From positions 3,906,001 to 3,970,000 of the forward strand of contig BSBN01000047.1 in assembly GCA_027924645.1 (NCBI GenBank): a DNA stretch of 64,000 nucleotides, read 5' to 3'. This document shows, piece after piece, positions 11,641 to 23,726 of the stretch (the first letter of the stretch is position 1; each line of letters begins with the position of its first letter). The DNA comes from Cunninghamia lanceolata. Its lineage: Eukaryota > Streptophyta > Pinopsida > Cupressales > Cupressaceae. The notes under the pieces were generated by a model. The model made no database searches and was not told the DNA's origin. It saw only the letters and a list, made by a program, of their open reading frames with translations. Made by a program: the position numbers and the translations under genes.

Positions 11641-13180
11641 AGATCTCTTACAACCTGAGTGTTGCTTATCTTGATGCTATTATCAAAATTCACATGACAC
11701 ATTCTCCTATGCCATAACCAACTTTGATCAATTTGAACAAATAAACAACTTTTTCTAGTACCAACCAAGTGGAAGATATTACCTTTTGTTTGAGTACTGG
11801 ATGCAATCTCTATTCCGGAGCTTTCAAAGATCTTGCTTTTTCTATTTTTGAATTAGAGATCATAGCCTTTGTCCACCAGCTATCCAACACTGAGAAGATT
11901 GTGCTTTAGACCTTCAACACATAGTACATTACTGGTTTTGTTCTTTCCATCAAAAGAAACAGTTCCTCTACCTCTGATTCTGCCAGTAGAATTGTCACCA
12001 AATTTTACCACTCCTCCTTCATACCTTTCCAAATCTATGAACTTATTTTTGTCATCTGTCATATGTGGGAGCATCCACTGTCAATGACCCAATCATCCTT
12101 TTCTTCAACTTGGGCAGCCAGAGCTCTTTCTATAGTTTTATGATTGACAGATTCAGAGGGCATAGGATCTTCTTCCTTGATGGCAATAAACACCCAGTCA
12201 CTTCCGGATTTGTTTCCTGTCTCTGATTCATCATCTGTTACTCCATCATCATCATCTTCATGAACATAGTAATATTTCTTTTGGAACCCTGGTCTGTTAG
12301 GATTTGGCCTTAAAAATCTTTCCATACACCTTGAGGTAAAATGACCAATCTTATTGTAGTTAAAACATTTAAAAGACAATTTCCCTTCATACTTACCGGA
12401 TCCTCTTGGAATTCTTTTTGCAATAAGGGCTTCAAGTTGAGCAGTTTTTGCTTCATCTTCTTCTAGATCTTTTCTTGCTTTTTCATACCATGATAGTTTC
12501 TTTGAAGAGTTCTCTCCCGGATCAAACTTTTGTTTACCTTTTACAGAGGCACTAGCTTTGAATGCAGATTTAGTCTTGGGGGGTGCATCTCCAAACTCGG
12601 ACAATTCAAATGCAGCTAATTTACCAACCAATTGATCTCTTGTGATATTTGAAAAGGATCTAAATTCTTCAATGGCAACAACCCTGTATTTGTAAGAAGC
12701 AGGTAGAGATCTGAGAAATTTGGCTACAATCTCATCTTCATCCAAGATTCCACCAGCACATCTAATGCCACAAACAAGCTCATTTACTCTAGGCATAAAT
12801 GTAGTGATATTTTCATCTTCTGTCATCTTCAGGTTTTCAAATTTTCCTTTCAGACTCTATAGTTTGGCACATTTGACATACTTGTCTCCATACAGAAGTT
12901 CCAGTTTTTCCCAAAGCTCAAATGCAGTTGTTAGATCTACAACATTTGTCAGCTCTGAGTCAGATAAGGCACTTAGTAGAGCTTCTTTAGCCCGAAGATT
13001 ATTTTCAACATCTCTGATTTCATCTATAGTTCTCAGACCATTCTGTGAAGGAACATACTTCTTTGAGGTTATGATCCAATATTGCATTCCCATACATTGC
13101 AAGTGACATTCCATGTGGCTTTTCCAAAGAGTGTAATTGGTTCCATCAAACCTCAGACTATCCTTCTTGTAGGATGACAT
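11641..13180 (-). pseudogene. copia 1 gag, protease and pre-integrase
   Basis: Minus strand from the ATG at 13180 (MSSYKKDSLRFDGTNY). The gag core (LRFDGTNYTLWK, EALLSALSDSEL) is followed by a TAG at 12857 where Gln is expected, then VNELVCGIRCAGG. The knuckle CFNYNKIGHFTSRC lacks its second Cys. An acidic linker leads to the protease motif WVIDSGCSHI near 12065, where a stop breaks the frame. The pre-integrase stretch (GLKHNLLSVG) ends near 11880. The longest unbroken piece is 12059-12826. The start was chosen because it lies just downstream of the primer site and matches copia 2. Confidence 0.85.
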
Positions 13181-13220
13181 CCTGGATCTCCTCAAGCAGT
13201 TAAGTTCTTTTAGAGGAACC

Positions 13221-13234
13221 TAGATCCGATACCA
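13221..13234 (-). other. copia 1 primer binding site, mutated
   Basis: On the minus strand TGGTATCGGATCTA, two bases from the LTR. The intact copy in copia 2 reads TGGTATCAGAGCA, so this one has changed in the 3' half. Confidence 0.75.
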
Positions 13235-13236
13235 AT

Positions 13237-14611
13237 TGTTAGATTCAGGATAGATAACTGAGAGGGGGGGTGAATTAGTTGTCTAAAACTTTCTTGAAAT
13301 TAATCACTTAAATCCTCTTTGTAATTCAGCAGCATAATAAGAAATCAATCATGGAAACATAATGCATTAAATCAAGAGCAGAAACACATTAACACATAAG
13401 ACACCAAGATTTTAATGTGGAAAACCTAATTAAGGGAAAAACCACGGAGTGACTAACCCAAGATTGTATTCTCTGTTAAAAGAATAAGAAGAACCAAAAG
13501 ACACATGCCAATTAGGGCTCACAACCCGAGCACACTGCTCACAAGAGGCCCACTGCCTACAGGAGACACACTATCTATAGAATAATAGATATTACATACT
13601 TGAACTGAAGAATAGCATCTTCACCATGCCTGAGTCAGTTCCATTTAAGCCCAATACTTCTTCTCTGCCTTTCGCTCTGCTCCTCTCTACCACATACTCT
13701 TCTTCACAAGATTCAATTTAAAATGACTTCACAACCTCTTATTTATACAAGACATTTGACTTTGGAATAATCATCCAAGTTAGCATACATTACAGAGCAA
13801 ATACATAAATACAACATGACTAATTACAAAAAGACTTTATGCGGATCAACACGCTGTTGGCCACACAGATCTGAGACTTCAATCTTCCTTTAGGAACACG
13901 CCAATCTTCACATAACATCTTCAAGATCATCCACATGATGTGTAACTCATCCGGTTAGCCAAACTTAGGAAGAACATCATCATCTGGAGGTAATTCTTCA
14001 ATTAAGAGCTCAAACTTCAATGCGGATCACCAACATGAACTGGACACAATCCAAAGGCCTCCACAAGCTTGCTTGAATCACCAAGAACATCCACACTACT
14101 TCTGCTTACTAAAATCTTTCTCTCCATCCAGAAGCTCAAGAGAATAGTCTGTCATCACTATCATATTGGAATAGATGCTTGTGGACCTCTAGACCACGAA
14201 CCAATTGAGTTGTTAATTCACATTGACATCCTAAACACTCCACCAAATCCACAGAACAAGATATTTCATTTCTGGATCTCACCGGACCTATCTGTGTCAC
14301 TCTGTCACCTCTGAACATCTGTCAGAACCTATTTTTCTCAAGTGGCTATAACTTCTTCAGATCTTCATGCAGACCTCTCAGTTCTTTACTGGATCATCTT
14401 AAGACACATATCAACAAACCCTTTGATGTGCATCCTCTGATTTGCATCTTAGCTGCGATCTTCACCTCACTATCTTCATTGTTCTTCTCTGTTCTTGATA
14501 GGATTAATTTTCTCAATATCCTCAGCATACAACTCATCCAATCCTTATCATCAGTGCAACAGGAGTATGTTGACATCAATGACAACACTGGTTAGGCCCA
14601 TACTTGCAACA
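13237..14611 (-). repeat. 5' LTR of copia 1 (1375 bp)
   Basis: Plus-strand ends are TGTTAG (13237) and CTTGCAACA (14611). The same end CTTGCAACA closes both copia 2 LTRs. Shared internal blocks include the stretch with GGGAAAAACCACGG (near 13435) and repeated words around CTCAC and CACTGCC (13525-13570). Confidence 0.85.
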
Positions 14612-17600
14612 GGTCATTAGATGTGGATGGCATGGTGGTTAAGGTGTAGATGGTACATATGGATGATTTGAAGAACTCAATGAAGTCATTGAAAGAGTCT
14701 TGATGGTCCTCTTCGTTGATGTTATCTACCACAGAGAAGGCCTTAGTGACCTCACTTAAGATACACTCAACATCGGTGGGGGTAGACTCTTGTTTTCCAT
14801 ACCTTAACCCATGGAGATATGGATTTCTTGTTGCTTGGATGGGCTCTACAATTCCTTGTTCATGAAGGCCTATGCTACCTTGTCCTTTGTAGCCTATATA
14901 CTTGATGATTTTGAGACCTTTTCCATAGATCTCAGTTGGGAGAGTAGGAGCTTCTTGATCTTCTTCTTCCTTGTATAACTATGAAGATATTTCTTTGAGA
15001 ACATCTTGTTCAAGGAGGTGCTTCTTCTCAAAGGTAGGTGACGGCTTGCATTTTATGATCACCGTAGAGACTTCTTCTTCTTTAGGAGAACCAAATGTCT
15101 TAGGAGATGGCAATAGTCCCACACAAAACATGTCATGTAGGTCATATTCACCACATCCCATGTCACTAATCTTGATCTTGAACTTGGGAGGAGGTAATGT
15201 TTGTGATGTGGTTGCAATATTGGAGGTCTGATCAATGTATGATGTGGATGATGTAGGATGGGTATGTGAGGTGGATGCTTTGGTGGTGTTGTTGTAAGGG
15301 GAGAAAGTGCGGTCGTGTCCTTCCAAGAAACTACAATATTGAAAAGGACAAGGATCAACATAGATGATAATTTCCGTGCCATTGGGGAATTTTAAGCATT
15401 GATGGAAGGTGTACGGGACGGCTTGCATGGCATGAATCTATGGTCGATCGAGAAGAATGTTATATGGGAGGTCAAGATCAAGCACTTGACATTTGGTCTC
15501 CAAGATCTTTTGTCCTACTTGAATAGGAAGCTTGATGGTTCCCTCAGACAATCTTTCGGTGTCATCGTATCCTTTGATGGTTATACATTCACTAGAATCC
15601 ACAACCACATCGGAGTATCCCAAATGTTTTGGTAATTTTAGAGTGCAAATATTTAGGCCGGAGCCACCATCTATTAGGACTCGTTTAATGGTATGTTTGT
15701 GGATTAGGACTTCGATGTGTAAGGATTTGTTATGAGTGGCATTGCATGTAGGTAGATATTTTTCTAAAAATGTGAGGCGATGCGGCTAGGCAATGCGGCC
15801 TACCATGGCTTAGAATTGGTCGACATTCAAATTGGTAGGGACTTGGGTTTCCATTAAGGCTCTGTCGAGGACTTCCTTATGGAGGGGAGACGTGCGGAGT
15901 AGCTCAAGGATGGAGATTTGTGCGGGGGTTTTTCCAAGGTGGTCTAAGAGGTTATACTTGTGAGCGGATGGTGGATTGGTAGGTGCGGGTGTGGAAGGGT
16001 GATCATTGGTGAGGGCTCCATGAATGGAAACACGACCGTGATGAGTGGTAACAGCACAGTTTGGTGTCTTAGCCCTAACGGTGATAGTGTTGATGTGGTT
16101 GGAAGAATCTTCTATTCGTCCCACAACGGAGTCGAAAGAAGAGGGAGGTGGTACGACATTGTATATTTGGTTGGAAGAGGATGCTTTACCTTTGTTATGG
16201 TTGGGAAGGGGATCCTTGTATGCTCCTGAGTTGGCATTGGGAGATTGCCTTGGAGGTTCGTTAATGGTTATGTCACCCCTATCAATAAGGTCTTGTATAC
16301 AATGTTTCAACCTCATACAGTTAGATGTCTTATGCCCTTTCACGTGATGGTATTCACAATAAGTATTCTCATCAAACCAAGAGGGTTTAAATTGATTTTT
16401 GTCATAAGGCCTAATAGGGGGTAATGTGATTAAGTCCACTTTCACAAGATTATTCAAAACATTTTCAATGGGCTCCCCCAAAGGTGTGAATTTCCTCTTG
16501 GGGTTGTTGTTTTGTCTCAGCGGTCCTTTAGGAACATTGACATTATTGTTTGTGGATGTGCTTGGTGGGATGGGATTTTGTACTTTTTGGATGGCTTTCA
16601 CATCGGTGACACCATCGTTGAGCGTATTCTTGATCTTACCCCAAAAGCAAGGTTTGTTGTTTGCTTGTGCATTGTTGTTTGTGTTATTGTTGTTGACCTT
16701 GTTATTGTTTGTCTTGTTGTCATTGGTATAAAGTTTTATAGAGCCTTTAGCAATAAGGGCTCTTTCGATGGTTGTTCCTTTGTCACTAACCTCCTCAAAG
16801 GTTTATGCGCATTGAATTTGCAAATGGAACCCCATTTCTTGGTTAAGGTTAGTCACAAACATAGAAACTAATTATTTCTTAGGAATGGGCCAAGGGGGTT
16901 TGCTTGCTAAGCCTCTCCATCTTTGCAAAAAGGTGGTGAAGGATTCCCCACTCTTTTGTTTTATGTTGCAAAGGTCGATCATGAATATTTCATGCTCAAA
17001 ATTATAGGAGAAATGGTTCACAGACTTCTCCGCAAGCTCATGGAATGTCTTAATGCTGGGAGGAAGATGAGTGAACCATTCGGTGGCTTGATCACCGAGG
17101 CTTCTAGGAAATAGTCTCATCAAATAGGTGTCATCGTATGAGACTTCTAAGCAAGCTATGTAAAACTCCCTAAGGTGTTCCCTAGGGTCTCTTTTTCCTT
17201 TGTATTTGTCAAATTTTGGTGTTTCGAAATTTTTAGGAAAGGGAGGCACGTGTAATGTTCTATCAAACAGATATGGGCAAATATACTCGAAGGAATATTG
17301 CTTTCTCTTGTTTCCAAGTTGTATGTCGTCCACTTTTTGGATCAATGTTTTCACAATGCTAGATAGATCTTGTGTGGGTGGTGGTTGTGGAATGTAGTTT
17401 TGTCAATTCTGGATTAATTGTTGGAGGAAAGGTGGAATTTGGTTTTGGGGTGGATTTTGTTGTTGTGAGATTTGGTTTTGGGAGATTTGGTTTTGATGGG
17501 CGAGATGTTGATAGGAAAGAAGTTGTTGTGTAACATGGGGTGGAATTTGTTGGTTTTGATTGGGGTTTTGTGGTGTGGTTTGGACGGTGGATGTGATGGG

Positions 17601-18251
17601 TGCTTGGGAGATTGGATTTTGTACATACATGAAATTGGATGAGGGGTTATTACATGGGTTGTCCTTGGGGATCTTGGATCGAGAATAACTGGTTATGAAA
17701 GCTATGGTGTTAGGGTCAAGTTGGGGAGCACTTGTGGAAATGCTTGAATGCATGGTGTTGTTGGGGATATTAAGGGTGATTTGTGGTGTAGATCTAGTGA
17801 TGGTGGATGTCGATATAGTCAAGACATTTGGTGTAGTAGATGTGTTTGTAGGAATTGTGGATGTGGTGACATTTGAATCTTGGGATGTGTTGGGATTATT
17901 ATGGGATGTGGATGGTTGTGACGATGTGGTGACATTAGGTACGATGGCACTATTTTGAAGGAGGAATTCAAGATATCTATTGGGATCCAATTTAAGGACT
18001 CTATCAAGTATATCCATGGAATCGGCATCTTGTGTGAAGTCTAGGACATCTTGATCTACTTGGTTGGTGTTGGTTGGTGGTGCTTGTGGTTGGATGGGAA
18101 AAGGATTTATCATAGCATTGGCATCAAATGTTGATTGATGTTGGATTACAGGGACATTGTTTTGGTCAGTTTGAGGCATCCTCGTGCCAAAGTTGATTCT
18201 AAAGGATTCCATGTCCTTGTTCTTTTTATCTTGAGACCTTGTCAATGGCAT
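14612..18251 (-). pseudogene. gypsy 2 gag and protease, broken
   Basis: All pieces from 18251 to 14979 share one minus frame. A Gln/Asn/Pro/Thr-rich N-terminus (MPLTRSQDKK) comes first. The gag core is near 17240-16900: KFDKYKGKRDPREHLREFY, TYLMRLFPRSLGDQATEWF, NFEHEIFMIDLCNIKQKSGE. A zinc knuckle CEYHHVKGHKTSNC lies near 16350. The protease motif LIDGGSGLNI is near 15670, with LPYNILLDRP near 15445. A G-patch-like stretch (GLKIIKYIGYKGQGSIG) lies near 14830-14930. Stops include 17403, where Trp is expected, and ones near 16870, 15808 and 14979. The motif DGGS replaces the more common DSG, which is normal in some plant gypsy groups. Confidence 0.85.
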
Positions 18252-19383
18252 ACAATGAATTTGGGTGTGGATTTGGTTGGATGGGTGAAGATCGTGACCT
18301 TAGAGAATAGATTTTAAAGTATTGGACCCAAGGATAGATGATGATGGAAATTTGATGGAAGGGAATAAAGATTTAGCCTTAAGAGTGGAAAATCTCAAAA
18401 GTCTAAACCTAAGAATAATGATATGGATATGGTAAGATATAGGTTTTTAGCTTTAGAGAATAAATCTCAAAAGTTGCAAACCTAAGGATGATTAATGATA
18501 AATGAAGGTGGATGGAAAACCTTAGAGGTTGAAACCTCAAAGATAAATGGACAAATTGATTTAAAAAAAATTGGACCAAAGAGGATAGTGGAAAGGGACG
18601 AGGTGAGATGATTTTTGGGGATGTAGGCAAAGAATGATTTTAGGATGAATTTAAAAAGGATGATGATGTGACTAAGGTAGCCCTAAGGTGTTTTGGATAA
18701 TAATCAACCAAGGAAGACCTTAGATGATTTGGATAAATGGATTTTGGATGATAACCAACTAAGGAAAAACCTTAGGTGGTTTGGATGTTTTGGATGCTTA
18801 AAGATTTCGATGATGTTTGAAAAGGATTTTCAAATCAAAAGTGAGCTAGAATAAATCTTGATCCTTCGATTATCAAAAGGATGCCCTTCTTCACTTAAGG
18901 TAGACTTATGACCTTAGGTAAAGAGGGGATGATTATTTTACTTGAAGGTAGACTTATGACCAACAAGAAAAATGGGATAGGATAGTAAGATCTAGATTTA
19001 AGTTTTTCTACAAAAATTGATTTGAGGTATGTTTTTGGGATGTTGGTTGATGTTTGGATTTTTGGATGATTTTTGGATTTTGAATTTTGGATGATTTTGA
19101 TTTTAGGGTTGACTTGAATAAGGTGAATATTGAATTTGAAATGGATTTTGGAATGGATGAATTAGAGGTCCAAGGGTGAAAATCAAAATATAGGGTCAAG
19201 TCAAATTATGTGGAGATGGAAAGGATGGATTATGGTTAGGATTGGTGATTGATTAATGATATGAGATGATGGGTCCAATAGTCAAAGAGATTATATCTAA
19301 GGTCAAAATGGAAGTATATGGACGAATTTGGACAAAATGGTTTTGGATGAAGGTCAAAGGTGAATTAGGGTTTTGACAGATTT
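18252..19383 (-). other. gypsy 2 leader region
   Basis: About 1.1 kb between the gag start and the proposed LTR. It is purine-rich on the plus strand with loosely repeated GGATGATTTTGG-like words. No coding frame and no convincing primer site were found here. Confidence 0.5.
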
Positions 19384-22300
19384 TGACACCACGGATTATG
19401 ATTGGGCAAGACTCAAGGATTCCAAAACAAATCACTAGACACGTGTGAATTTTGATTTCTAGATGGCATCAAATTCTAGGGATAAGGCGTCAAAACAGAG
19501 TGAAATGGTGCCAGCAATCAGACAGATGGCGCCAAAATAGTAAATTATGGCACCAGAGAAAATGGCGCCATAGGGGAATTTTTAGGCGCTAAACAAAGAA
19601 GTTATAGCATCAAAGTGAGATAGTGTCTTGGATTTTGTCTAGGTTTTTGGCAATTTTTGAATTTTGGTCTCAAAATTTTGGATTTTGAAGATCAAATGAT
19701 TGATTTGGAAGGCTCAAATGTTCAATGGTTCGATTTGTCAATGAGATTTCTTGGCAAGCATACAAACACTCCAAACAAGAGAATATAATGGTCAAGTGTT
19801 TGACGGGAAGTACAAGCGTTATGTGTATGTTCAATAGCCCCTCAAGGCCAAATTTCCATAGGTCTAGACACAATCGAATACACTTGAAAACAAAGCTTAA
19901 TCTACCTAAGGTCAAGGCGAAATAGCAACTTGTTCAACCCACACTTGGAATCTCTGTTGACTCAAATGTCATCACACCTAGAGTGGATGTGTACATTCTT
20001 TCGTCTTTGTGAGAGAGGACAGGTAGGGGCCTCTAGGACTAGAAGGATGACCCAATCACCCTCTCCCTGAAAAGCTACAAGTAGCTTATGCTAAGCTGGA
20101 AATTTTTGTCTCATCTCAAGGGACCCTTATGGTGAGTAATCTTGGGGGAAAAACCTTCTATGCCCTTGCATTGAACAAGACGTCGAGGGGTCAAAAAGGG
20201 GTAGGCTTCTAACCTAAGGTGTTTAGTGGGGGAAATTTGGGGACTTGATGCTCATTCATGTGACATTGACTCACTTAAGAGACTATCCCAACCACTTACA
20301 TCAATCCTTTTGCAAGGAGACAATGGGGTTGACGTATTTCACACACAAGTGTGTGGATACTAGGGAACTGTCGGAATGAGAATACTTCGCCAAGAAGCTT
20401 CGACTTTCACCTAAGCCTTTTATATAGCGTACCAAATCGAAAGTACTTCTTAGAGTCGTCCCTTGGGGTGAGTACCTCTTTTCCCACCAAGGCAGGATCT
20501 TTTCTAAAAAGATAAAAGAAAAGATAGAACAATTTCTCTTACACCCAAGATCCTTTGAAAGGCAAGGGGAGAGGATGCTTTTGTTCTATCATTTGAGATC
20601 TACTTGACAAAATGTGCAAGTGCACCAACACGCCAAACAATCTAAGTTCTTTTTAAGCACCAAATGAAATGTTCCTAAGTTTGAGAGCACAAGTTCATTT
20701 TAGGTGCACCAAATCAAAATGTTCCTATGATAACAATGCACACACATATAGAAAGGGAAATCCTACAAGGAAACTTGTTAGTAGTTTGATGTTTGGTCTT
20801 TGACAAGCATTTTTTTCTCCGAAAAATGTGTTAACAACCTACAAAGGTCCCAATAAGCTATTATGAAAATGGTGCCAAAACATAGAGCAATGGCGCCACA
20901 AATCATAAAGATGGTGTTAAAATCAAGCAAAATGGCGTTAACGGATTAGTAAACAGGATATAGACTGATAACAAGGAACACAAACAAAATAGCGCTATAG
21001 ATAAGTAAAATGGCGTCAATATTTTAGATAGTGCTAAAATATGCTCAAATGGCGTCACAATCTTAGAAAATGGCGTCAAAACAAAATTTTACCTGTGCTT
21101 ACCCTGCTGCTAGACTCGATGGTGTCAAATTGTGTATGGATGGCAGCAAACCGTGACAGTGCTTCAAAATCCTACTCAAAAACTTATTAGATTTAAAAAC
21201 ATCAACTCAAAACAAGTTAGGAACTCCTTCCCCTGCCAAGAAATACTGAAAGGACCTGATTAGAGGTAAGAAATAGGTTAAAACCAAGCGAAATGTGCTA
21301 GGGTTAAATGAAAGAAAGCATTACATGCATCCCTAGAAAATTTTTGCCATTATAACCCCTTGTCCCTGTGTTATTCTGATAAAAATAGAGAGGAGAAGAC
21401 CCTACAATCCCCTAAAAACCTCTAAAAAGCCATAAGAAAGAGTCCTAATCCTAAGAAGTTAGCAAGATGTCACAGAGAAATGGTGCCAAAACAAAGTAAT
21501 GGCGCCAGAAATTAGAGAAATGGTGCCACTACGCGATCGGATGGCGCTAAACCGAGAGCTTTTAGCGCTAAAACCCTATAAACATGTATTTTTCACAACT
21601 TCCTATAAAAAAAATTAGTAGTTTGGGACCATGGGGGTCCCACTGGGCGTGCCAAATGAAGATAAGGAAAACAAACAAGGTGAAAACCACAAACAAAATG
21701 CATAAACAAACACTTTTATACCTTGAAGTTCTCCTCCTCCTTGATAAGGTCGAAAGCTTAGCACCCAAAAACTCTAGCTTTACCCATGGCTTCCAATGTG
21801 AAATGCTCTCAAAACTCAAATGCAAATCACTACTAGTCTAGCTCAAGATGAGAGAAATGGATGAGAAGATGAAGGAAATTTTAACATAATAACAATACTC
21901 AAATATTAGATGATGAAATGGCTTAGAAGAGCTTGTATTTATAGGCAAAATCGAGGGAGATTTGATCCAATGGTGGAGATTAAATGTAGAGATCAATGGA
22001 TGAGGTTGATTGCAAGATGAAGGGATTGGATTTGATCAAGAAGATTGGATGGATGAGAATAAAAGTGAATTTTTAATTCACATTGGGAAGGGGTTAGCAT
22101 TAATGAAGATTAGGACAAGTTGGATGAAGGGGATAAAAAGTGAATTTTTAATTCACATGGGGAAGAGTCCCATTAAATGGAGACTAGGACAAGTTAGGTG
22201 TGTAAGAGCTCATTTAATGAAGTTTAGGACAAGTTAAAATAAAAAATTACCTTATGTGGAATAAAAGTTAATTTTTCATTTGTGAGGTGTGGGGATGAGT

Positions 22301-22791
22301 GTTAAATGAGGTTTGACCAAGCTAATCAAAAGGATTAGCCTAATTAATATGGCTGGAGAAAATTAGTAGATGGATTAATTAGGGGTTAAAATTAATTAAA
22401 TGATGAATTATTTAATTAATTTTAGGTCTAGGGGTCATGTAGGCTAGAGTAGCTAATTAAATAATAAGTATTTAATCAACTAGGTTAGGGGGTTTGATTA
22501 ATCAGATAAACATAATTTATCTAATTAATTAGGTTTAGGGAAGTGGAGGATTTAATCAAATCAATATTTTTCATATTTATTTAATTAATTGGGCTAACGT
22601 TAGTAAGTGTAACTATTGAATTAATTAAATTAATTCAATTTTAAGGATTAAATGATGAAGGATAGGTGAATAATTCAGGGGTTGGATGAGGTAATTAATT
22701 AAATAAAAATTTAATTAATTAATTAGAAGAGAAATTAGTGATATGGGTGATGTGGGAGGATGGTTAGATGGTTAAGACATTTTAGGTGTCA
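19384..22791 (-). repeat. Proposed 5' LTR of gypsy 2 (about 3.4 kb)
   Basis: The ends form a perfect 7-base inverted pair, TGACACC at 19384 and GGTGTCA ending at 22791, in TG...CA form. The interval contains the GGCGCC motif array and a TTAATTAA-rich right part (22240-22790). No second LTR is in the window and no primer site was recognised, so the inner boundary is tentative. Confidence 0.45.
19500..21570 (-). repeat. TGGCGCCA-type motif array
   Basis: Two clusters (19500-19620 and 20868-21570) hold about twenty copies or decayed variants of ATGGCGCCA, such as ATGGTGCCA, ATGGCGTCA and TAGCGCTA. The copy at 19528-19537 is GGCGCCAAAA; its complement TTTTGGCGCC fits the general E2F consensus. 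Most variants differ by C-to-T or G-to-A. Function is not shown. Confidence 0.6.
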
Positions 22792-22868
22792 ATAGTTATT
22801 TTTAAGAAAAAATTGTTGTTCTATGTTAAAACTTATTTGAGGTAAGTCATCGAGGACGATGATCTTTT

Positions 22869-22881
22869 AAGGGGGACGAGA
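22869..22881 (+). other. Polypurine tract and start of a 3' LTR
   Basis: AAGGGGGACGAGA followed directly by TGTCACACCC at 22882. A G-rich purine tract joined to TGT-ACACCC is the usual 3' LTR junction of plant chromoviruses. Only about 77 bases of its internal region (22792-22868) remain before gypsy 2. The LTR must run into the AT-rich sequence to the right; its end was not located. Confidence 0.65.
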
Positions 22882-23257
22882 TGTCACACCCTATTTTTTG
22901 ACAACTTGAATTATGTTATTTTAACTAGTTATTAGTCAAATATTTTGATATACATTCTAATTATGCTTATTGAGCTATGATTAAAGGATAATTATGGTGA
23001 GGTAAATCTATCTTTACTCATGTTAAATAGAAATAGGTATGATTTCTAAATGTGGATAAAGGTTTTTCTTCATGTTTATTGTTTATTAAAGTATTCTTAT
23101 TATGTGGAAACTATCTTGACTAATGGACTAACTACCTTATTGGCTAATGAGGTGAATGCACAAGACTAGTATCCCTCTCGGACAAGGAGGGAGAGCATCA
23201 TTGGAGAGAGGGAAACATATTGGGGTAAATGAGCAAGATGTCGTGACTCCAAGAACT

Positions 23258-23281
23258 CACACACACACACACACACACACA
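23258..23281. repeat. (CA)n microsatellite
   Basis: Twelve uninterrupted CA units. Confidence 0.95.
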
Positions 23282-23672
23282 ATATTGTGTTGAAATTTGC
23301 ATATATTTGAATACTTTTCTGATGTTGTATTTTGACATCTTCTTGTCGTAGCATTGACTTGGTATGTTGTTGTGATCGTCCTTGATTATTTATGTTGGCA
23401 TGAAGTGTTTCAGTGTCAACTCCTATCGTGTTTTCCTCCTTGTCGATGTTGTTGATCTTATCTCCTTATTGTGTCGAGTTGGATTTTGATTATTAACGTT
23501 TGTTGTCGTTATTTGTTTTACATTGCTTTGATAGACTTTGTAAGGAAGTTGATTAATCTTCTTCATAGATAAATTATTATTTATTTGGGTAAAATTATTT
23601 ATCGAGCTATATATATGTAAATATAAATATATATACAGGTGTGTATTATATATGATTTTAGATAATATATAA

Positions 23673-23674
<2 letters not shown>

Positions 23675-23724
<50 letters not shown>
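23675..23724. repeat. (AC)25 microsatellite
   Basis: Twenty-five uninterrupted AC units, preceded by TATA-rich sequence. Confidence 0.95.

Positions 23725-23726
<2 letters not shown>

Larger units (their letters stand above)
3381..14611 (-). mobile_element. Ty1/copia element 1, interrupted twice
   Basis: A minus-strand copia element, visible as 3381-4605 (RT and linker) and 11014-14611 (integrase, protease, gag, primer site, 5' LTR). The gap is the chromovirus at 4606-11013. Its 3' RT/RNase H end is cut off by the Tat-like element ending at 3380. Gene order gag, PR, INT, RT is that of Ty1/copia. It is the same family as copia element 2 (37976-57534): proteins and LTR termini correspond. The outer right end is at 14611, followed by GGTCA as possible target duplication; the matching left end lies outside the window. 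Confidence 0.85.
14612..22791 (-). mobile_element. Ty3/gypsy element 2, 5' half, cut by copia 1
   Basis: A minus-strand gypsy element: 5' LTR (about 19384-22791), leader, gag and protease, ending where copia 1 inserted (14611/14612). The rest of pol and the 3' LTR lie beyond copia 1 and outside the window. The gag and protease are in one frame broken by stops. A G-patch-like stretch follows the protease. This points to a non-chromovirus plant gypsy; a Tat/Athila-side placement is inference. Confidence 0.75.

Noticed and set aside
17414..18028. Pro/Thr/Asn-rich frames in a second reading frame over gypsy 2 gag
   Set aside because: They are shadows of the Gln/Asn/Pro/Thr-rich gag N-terminus in the same strand.
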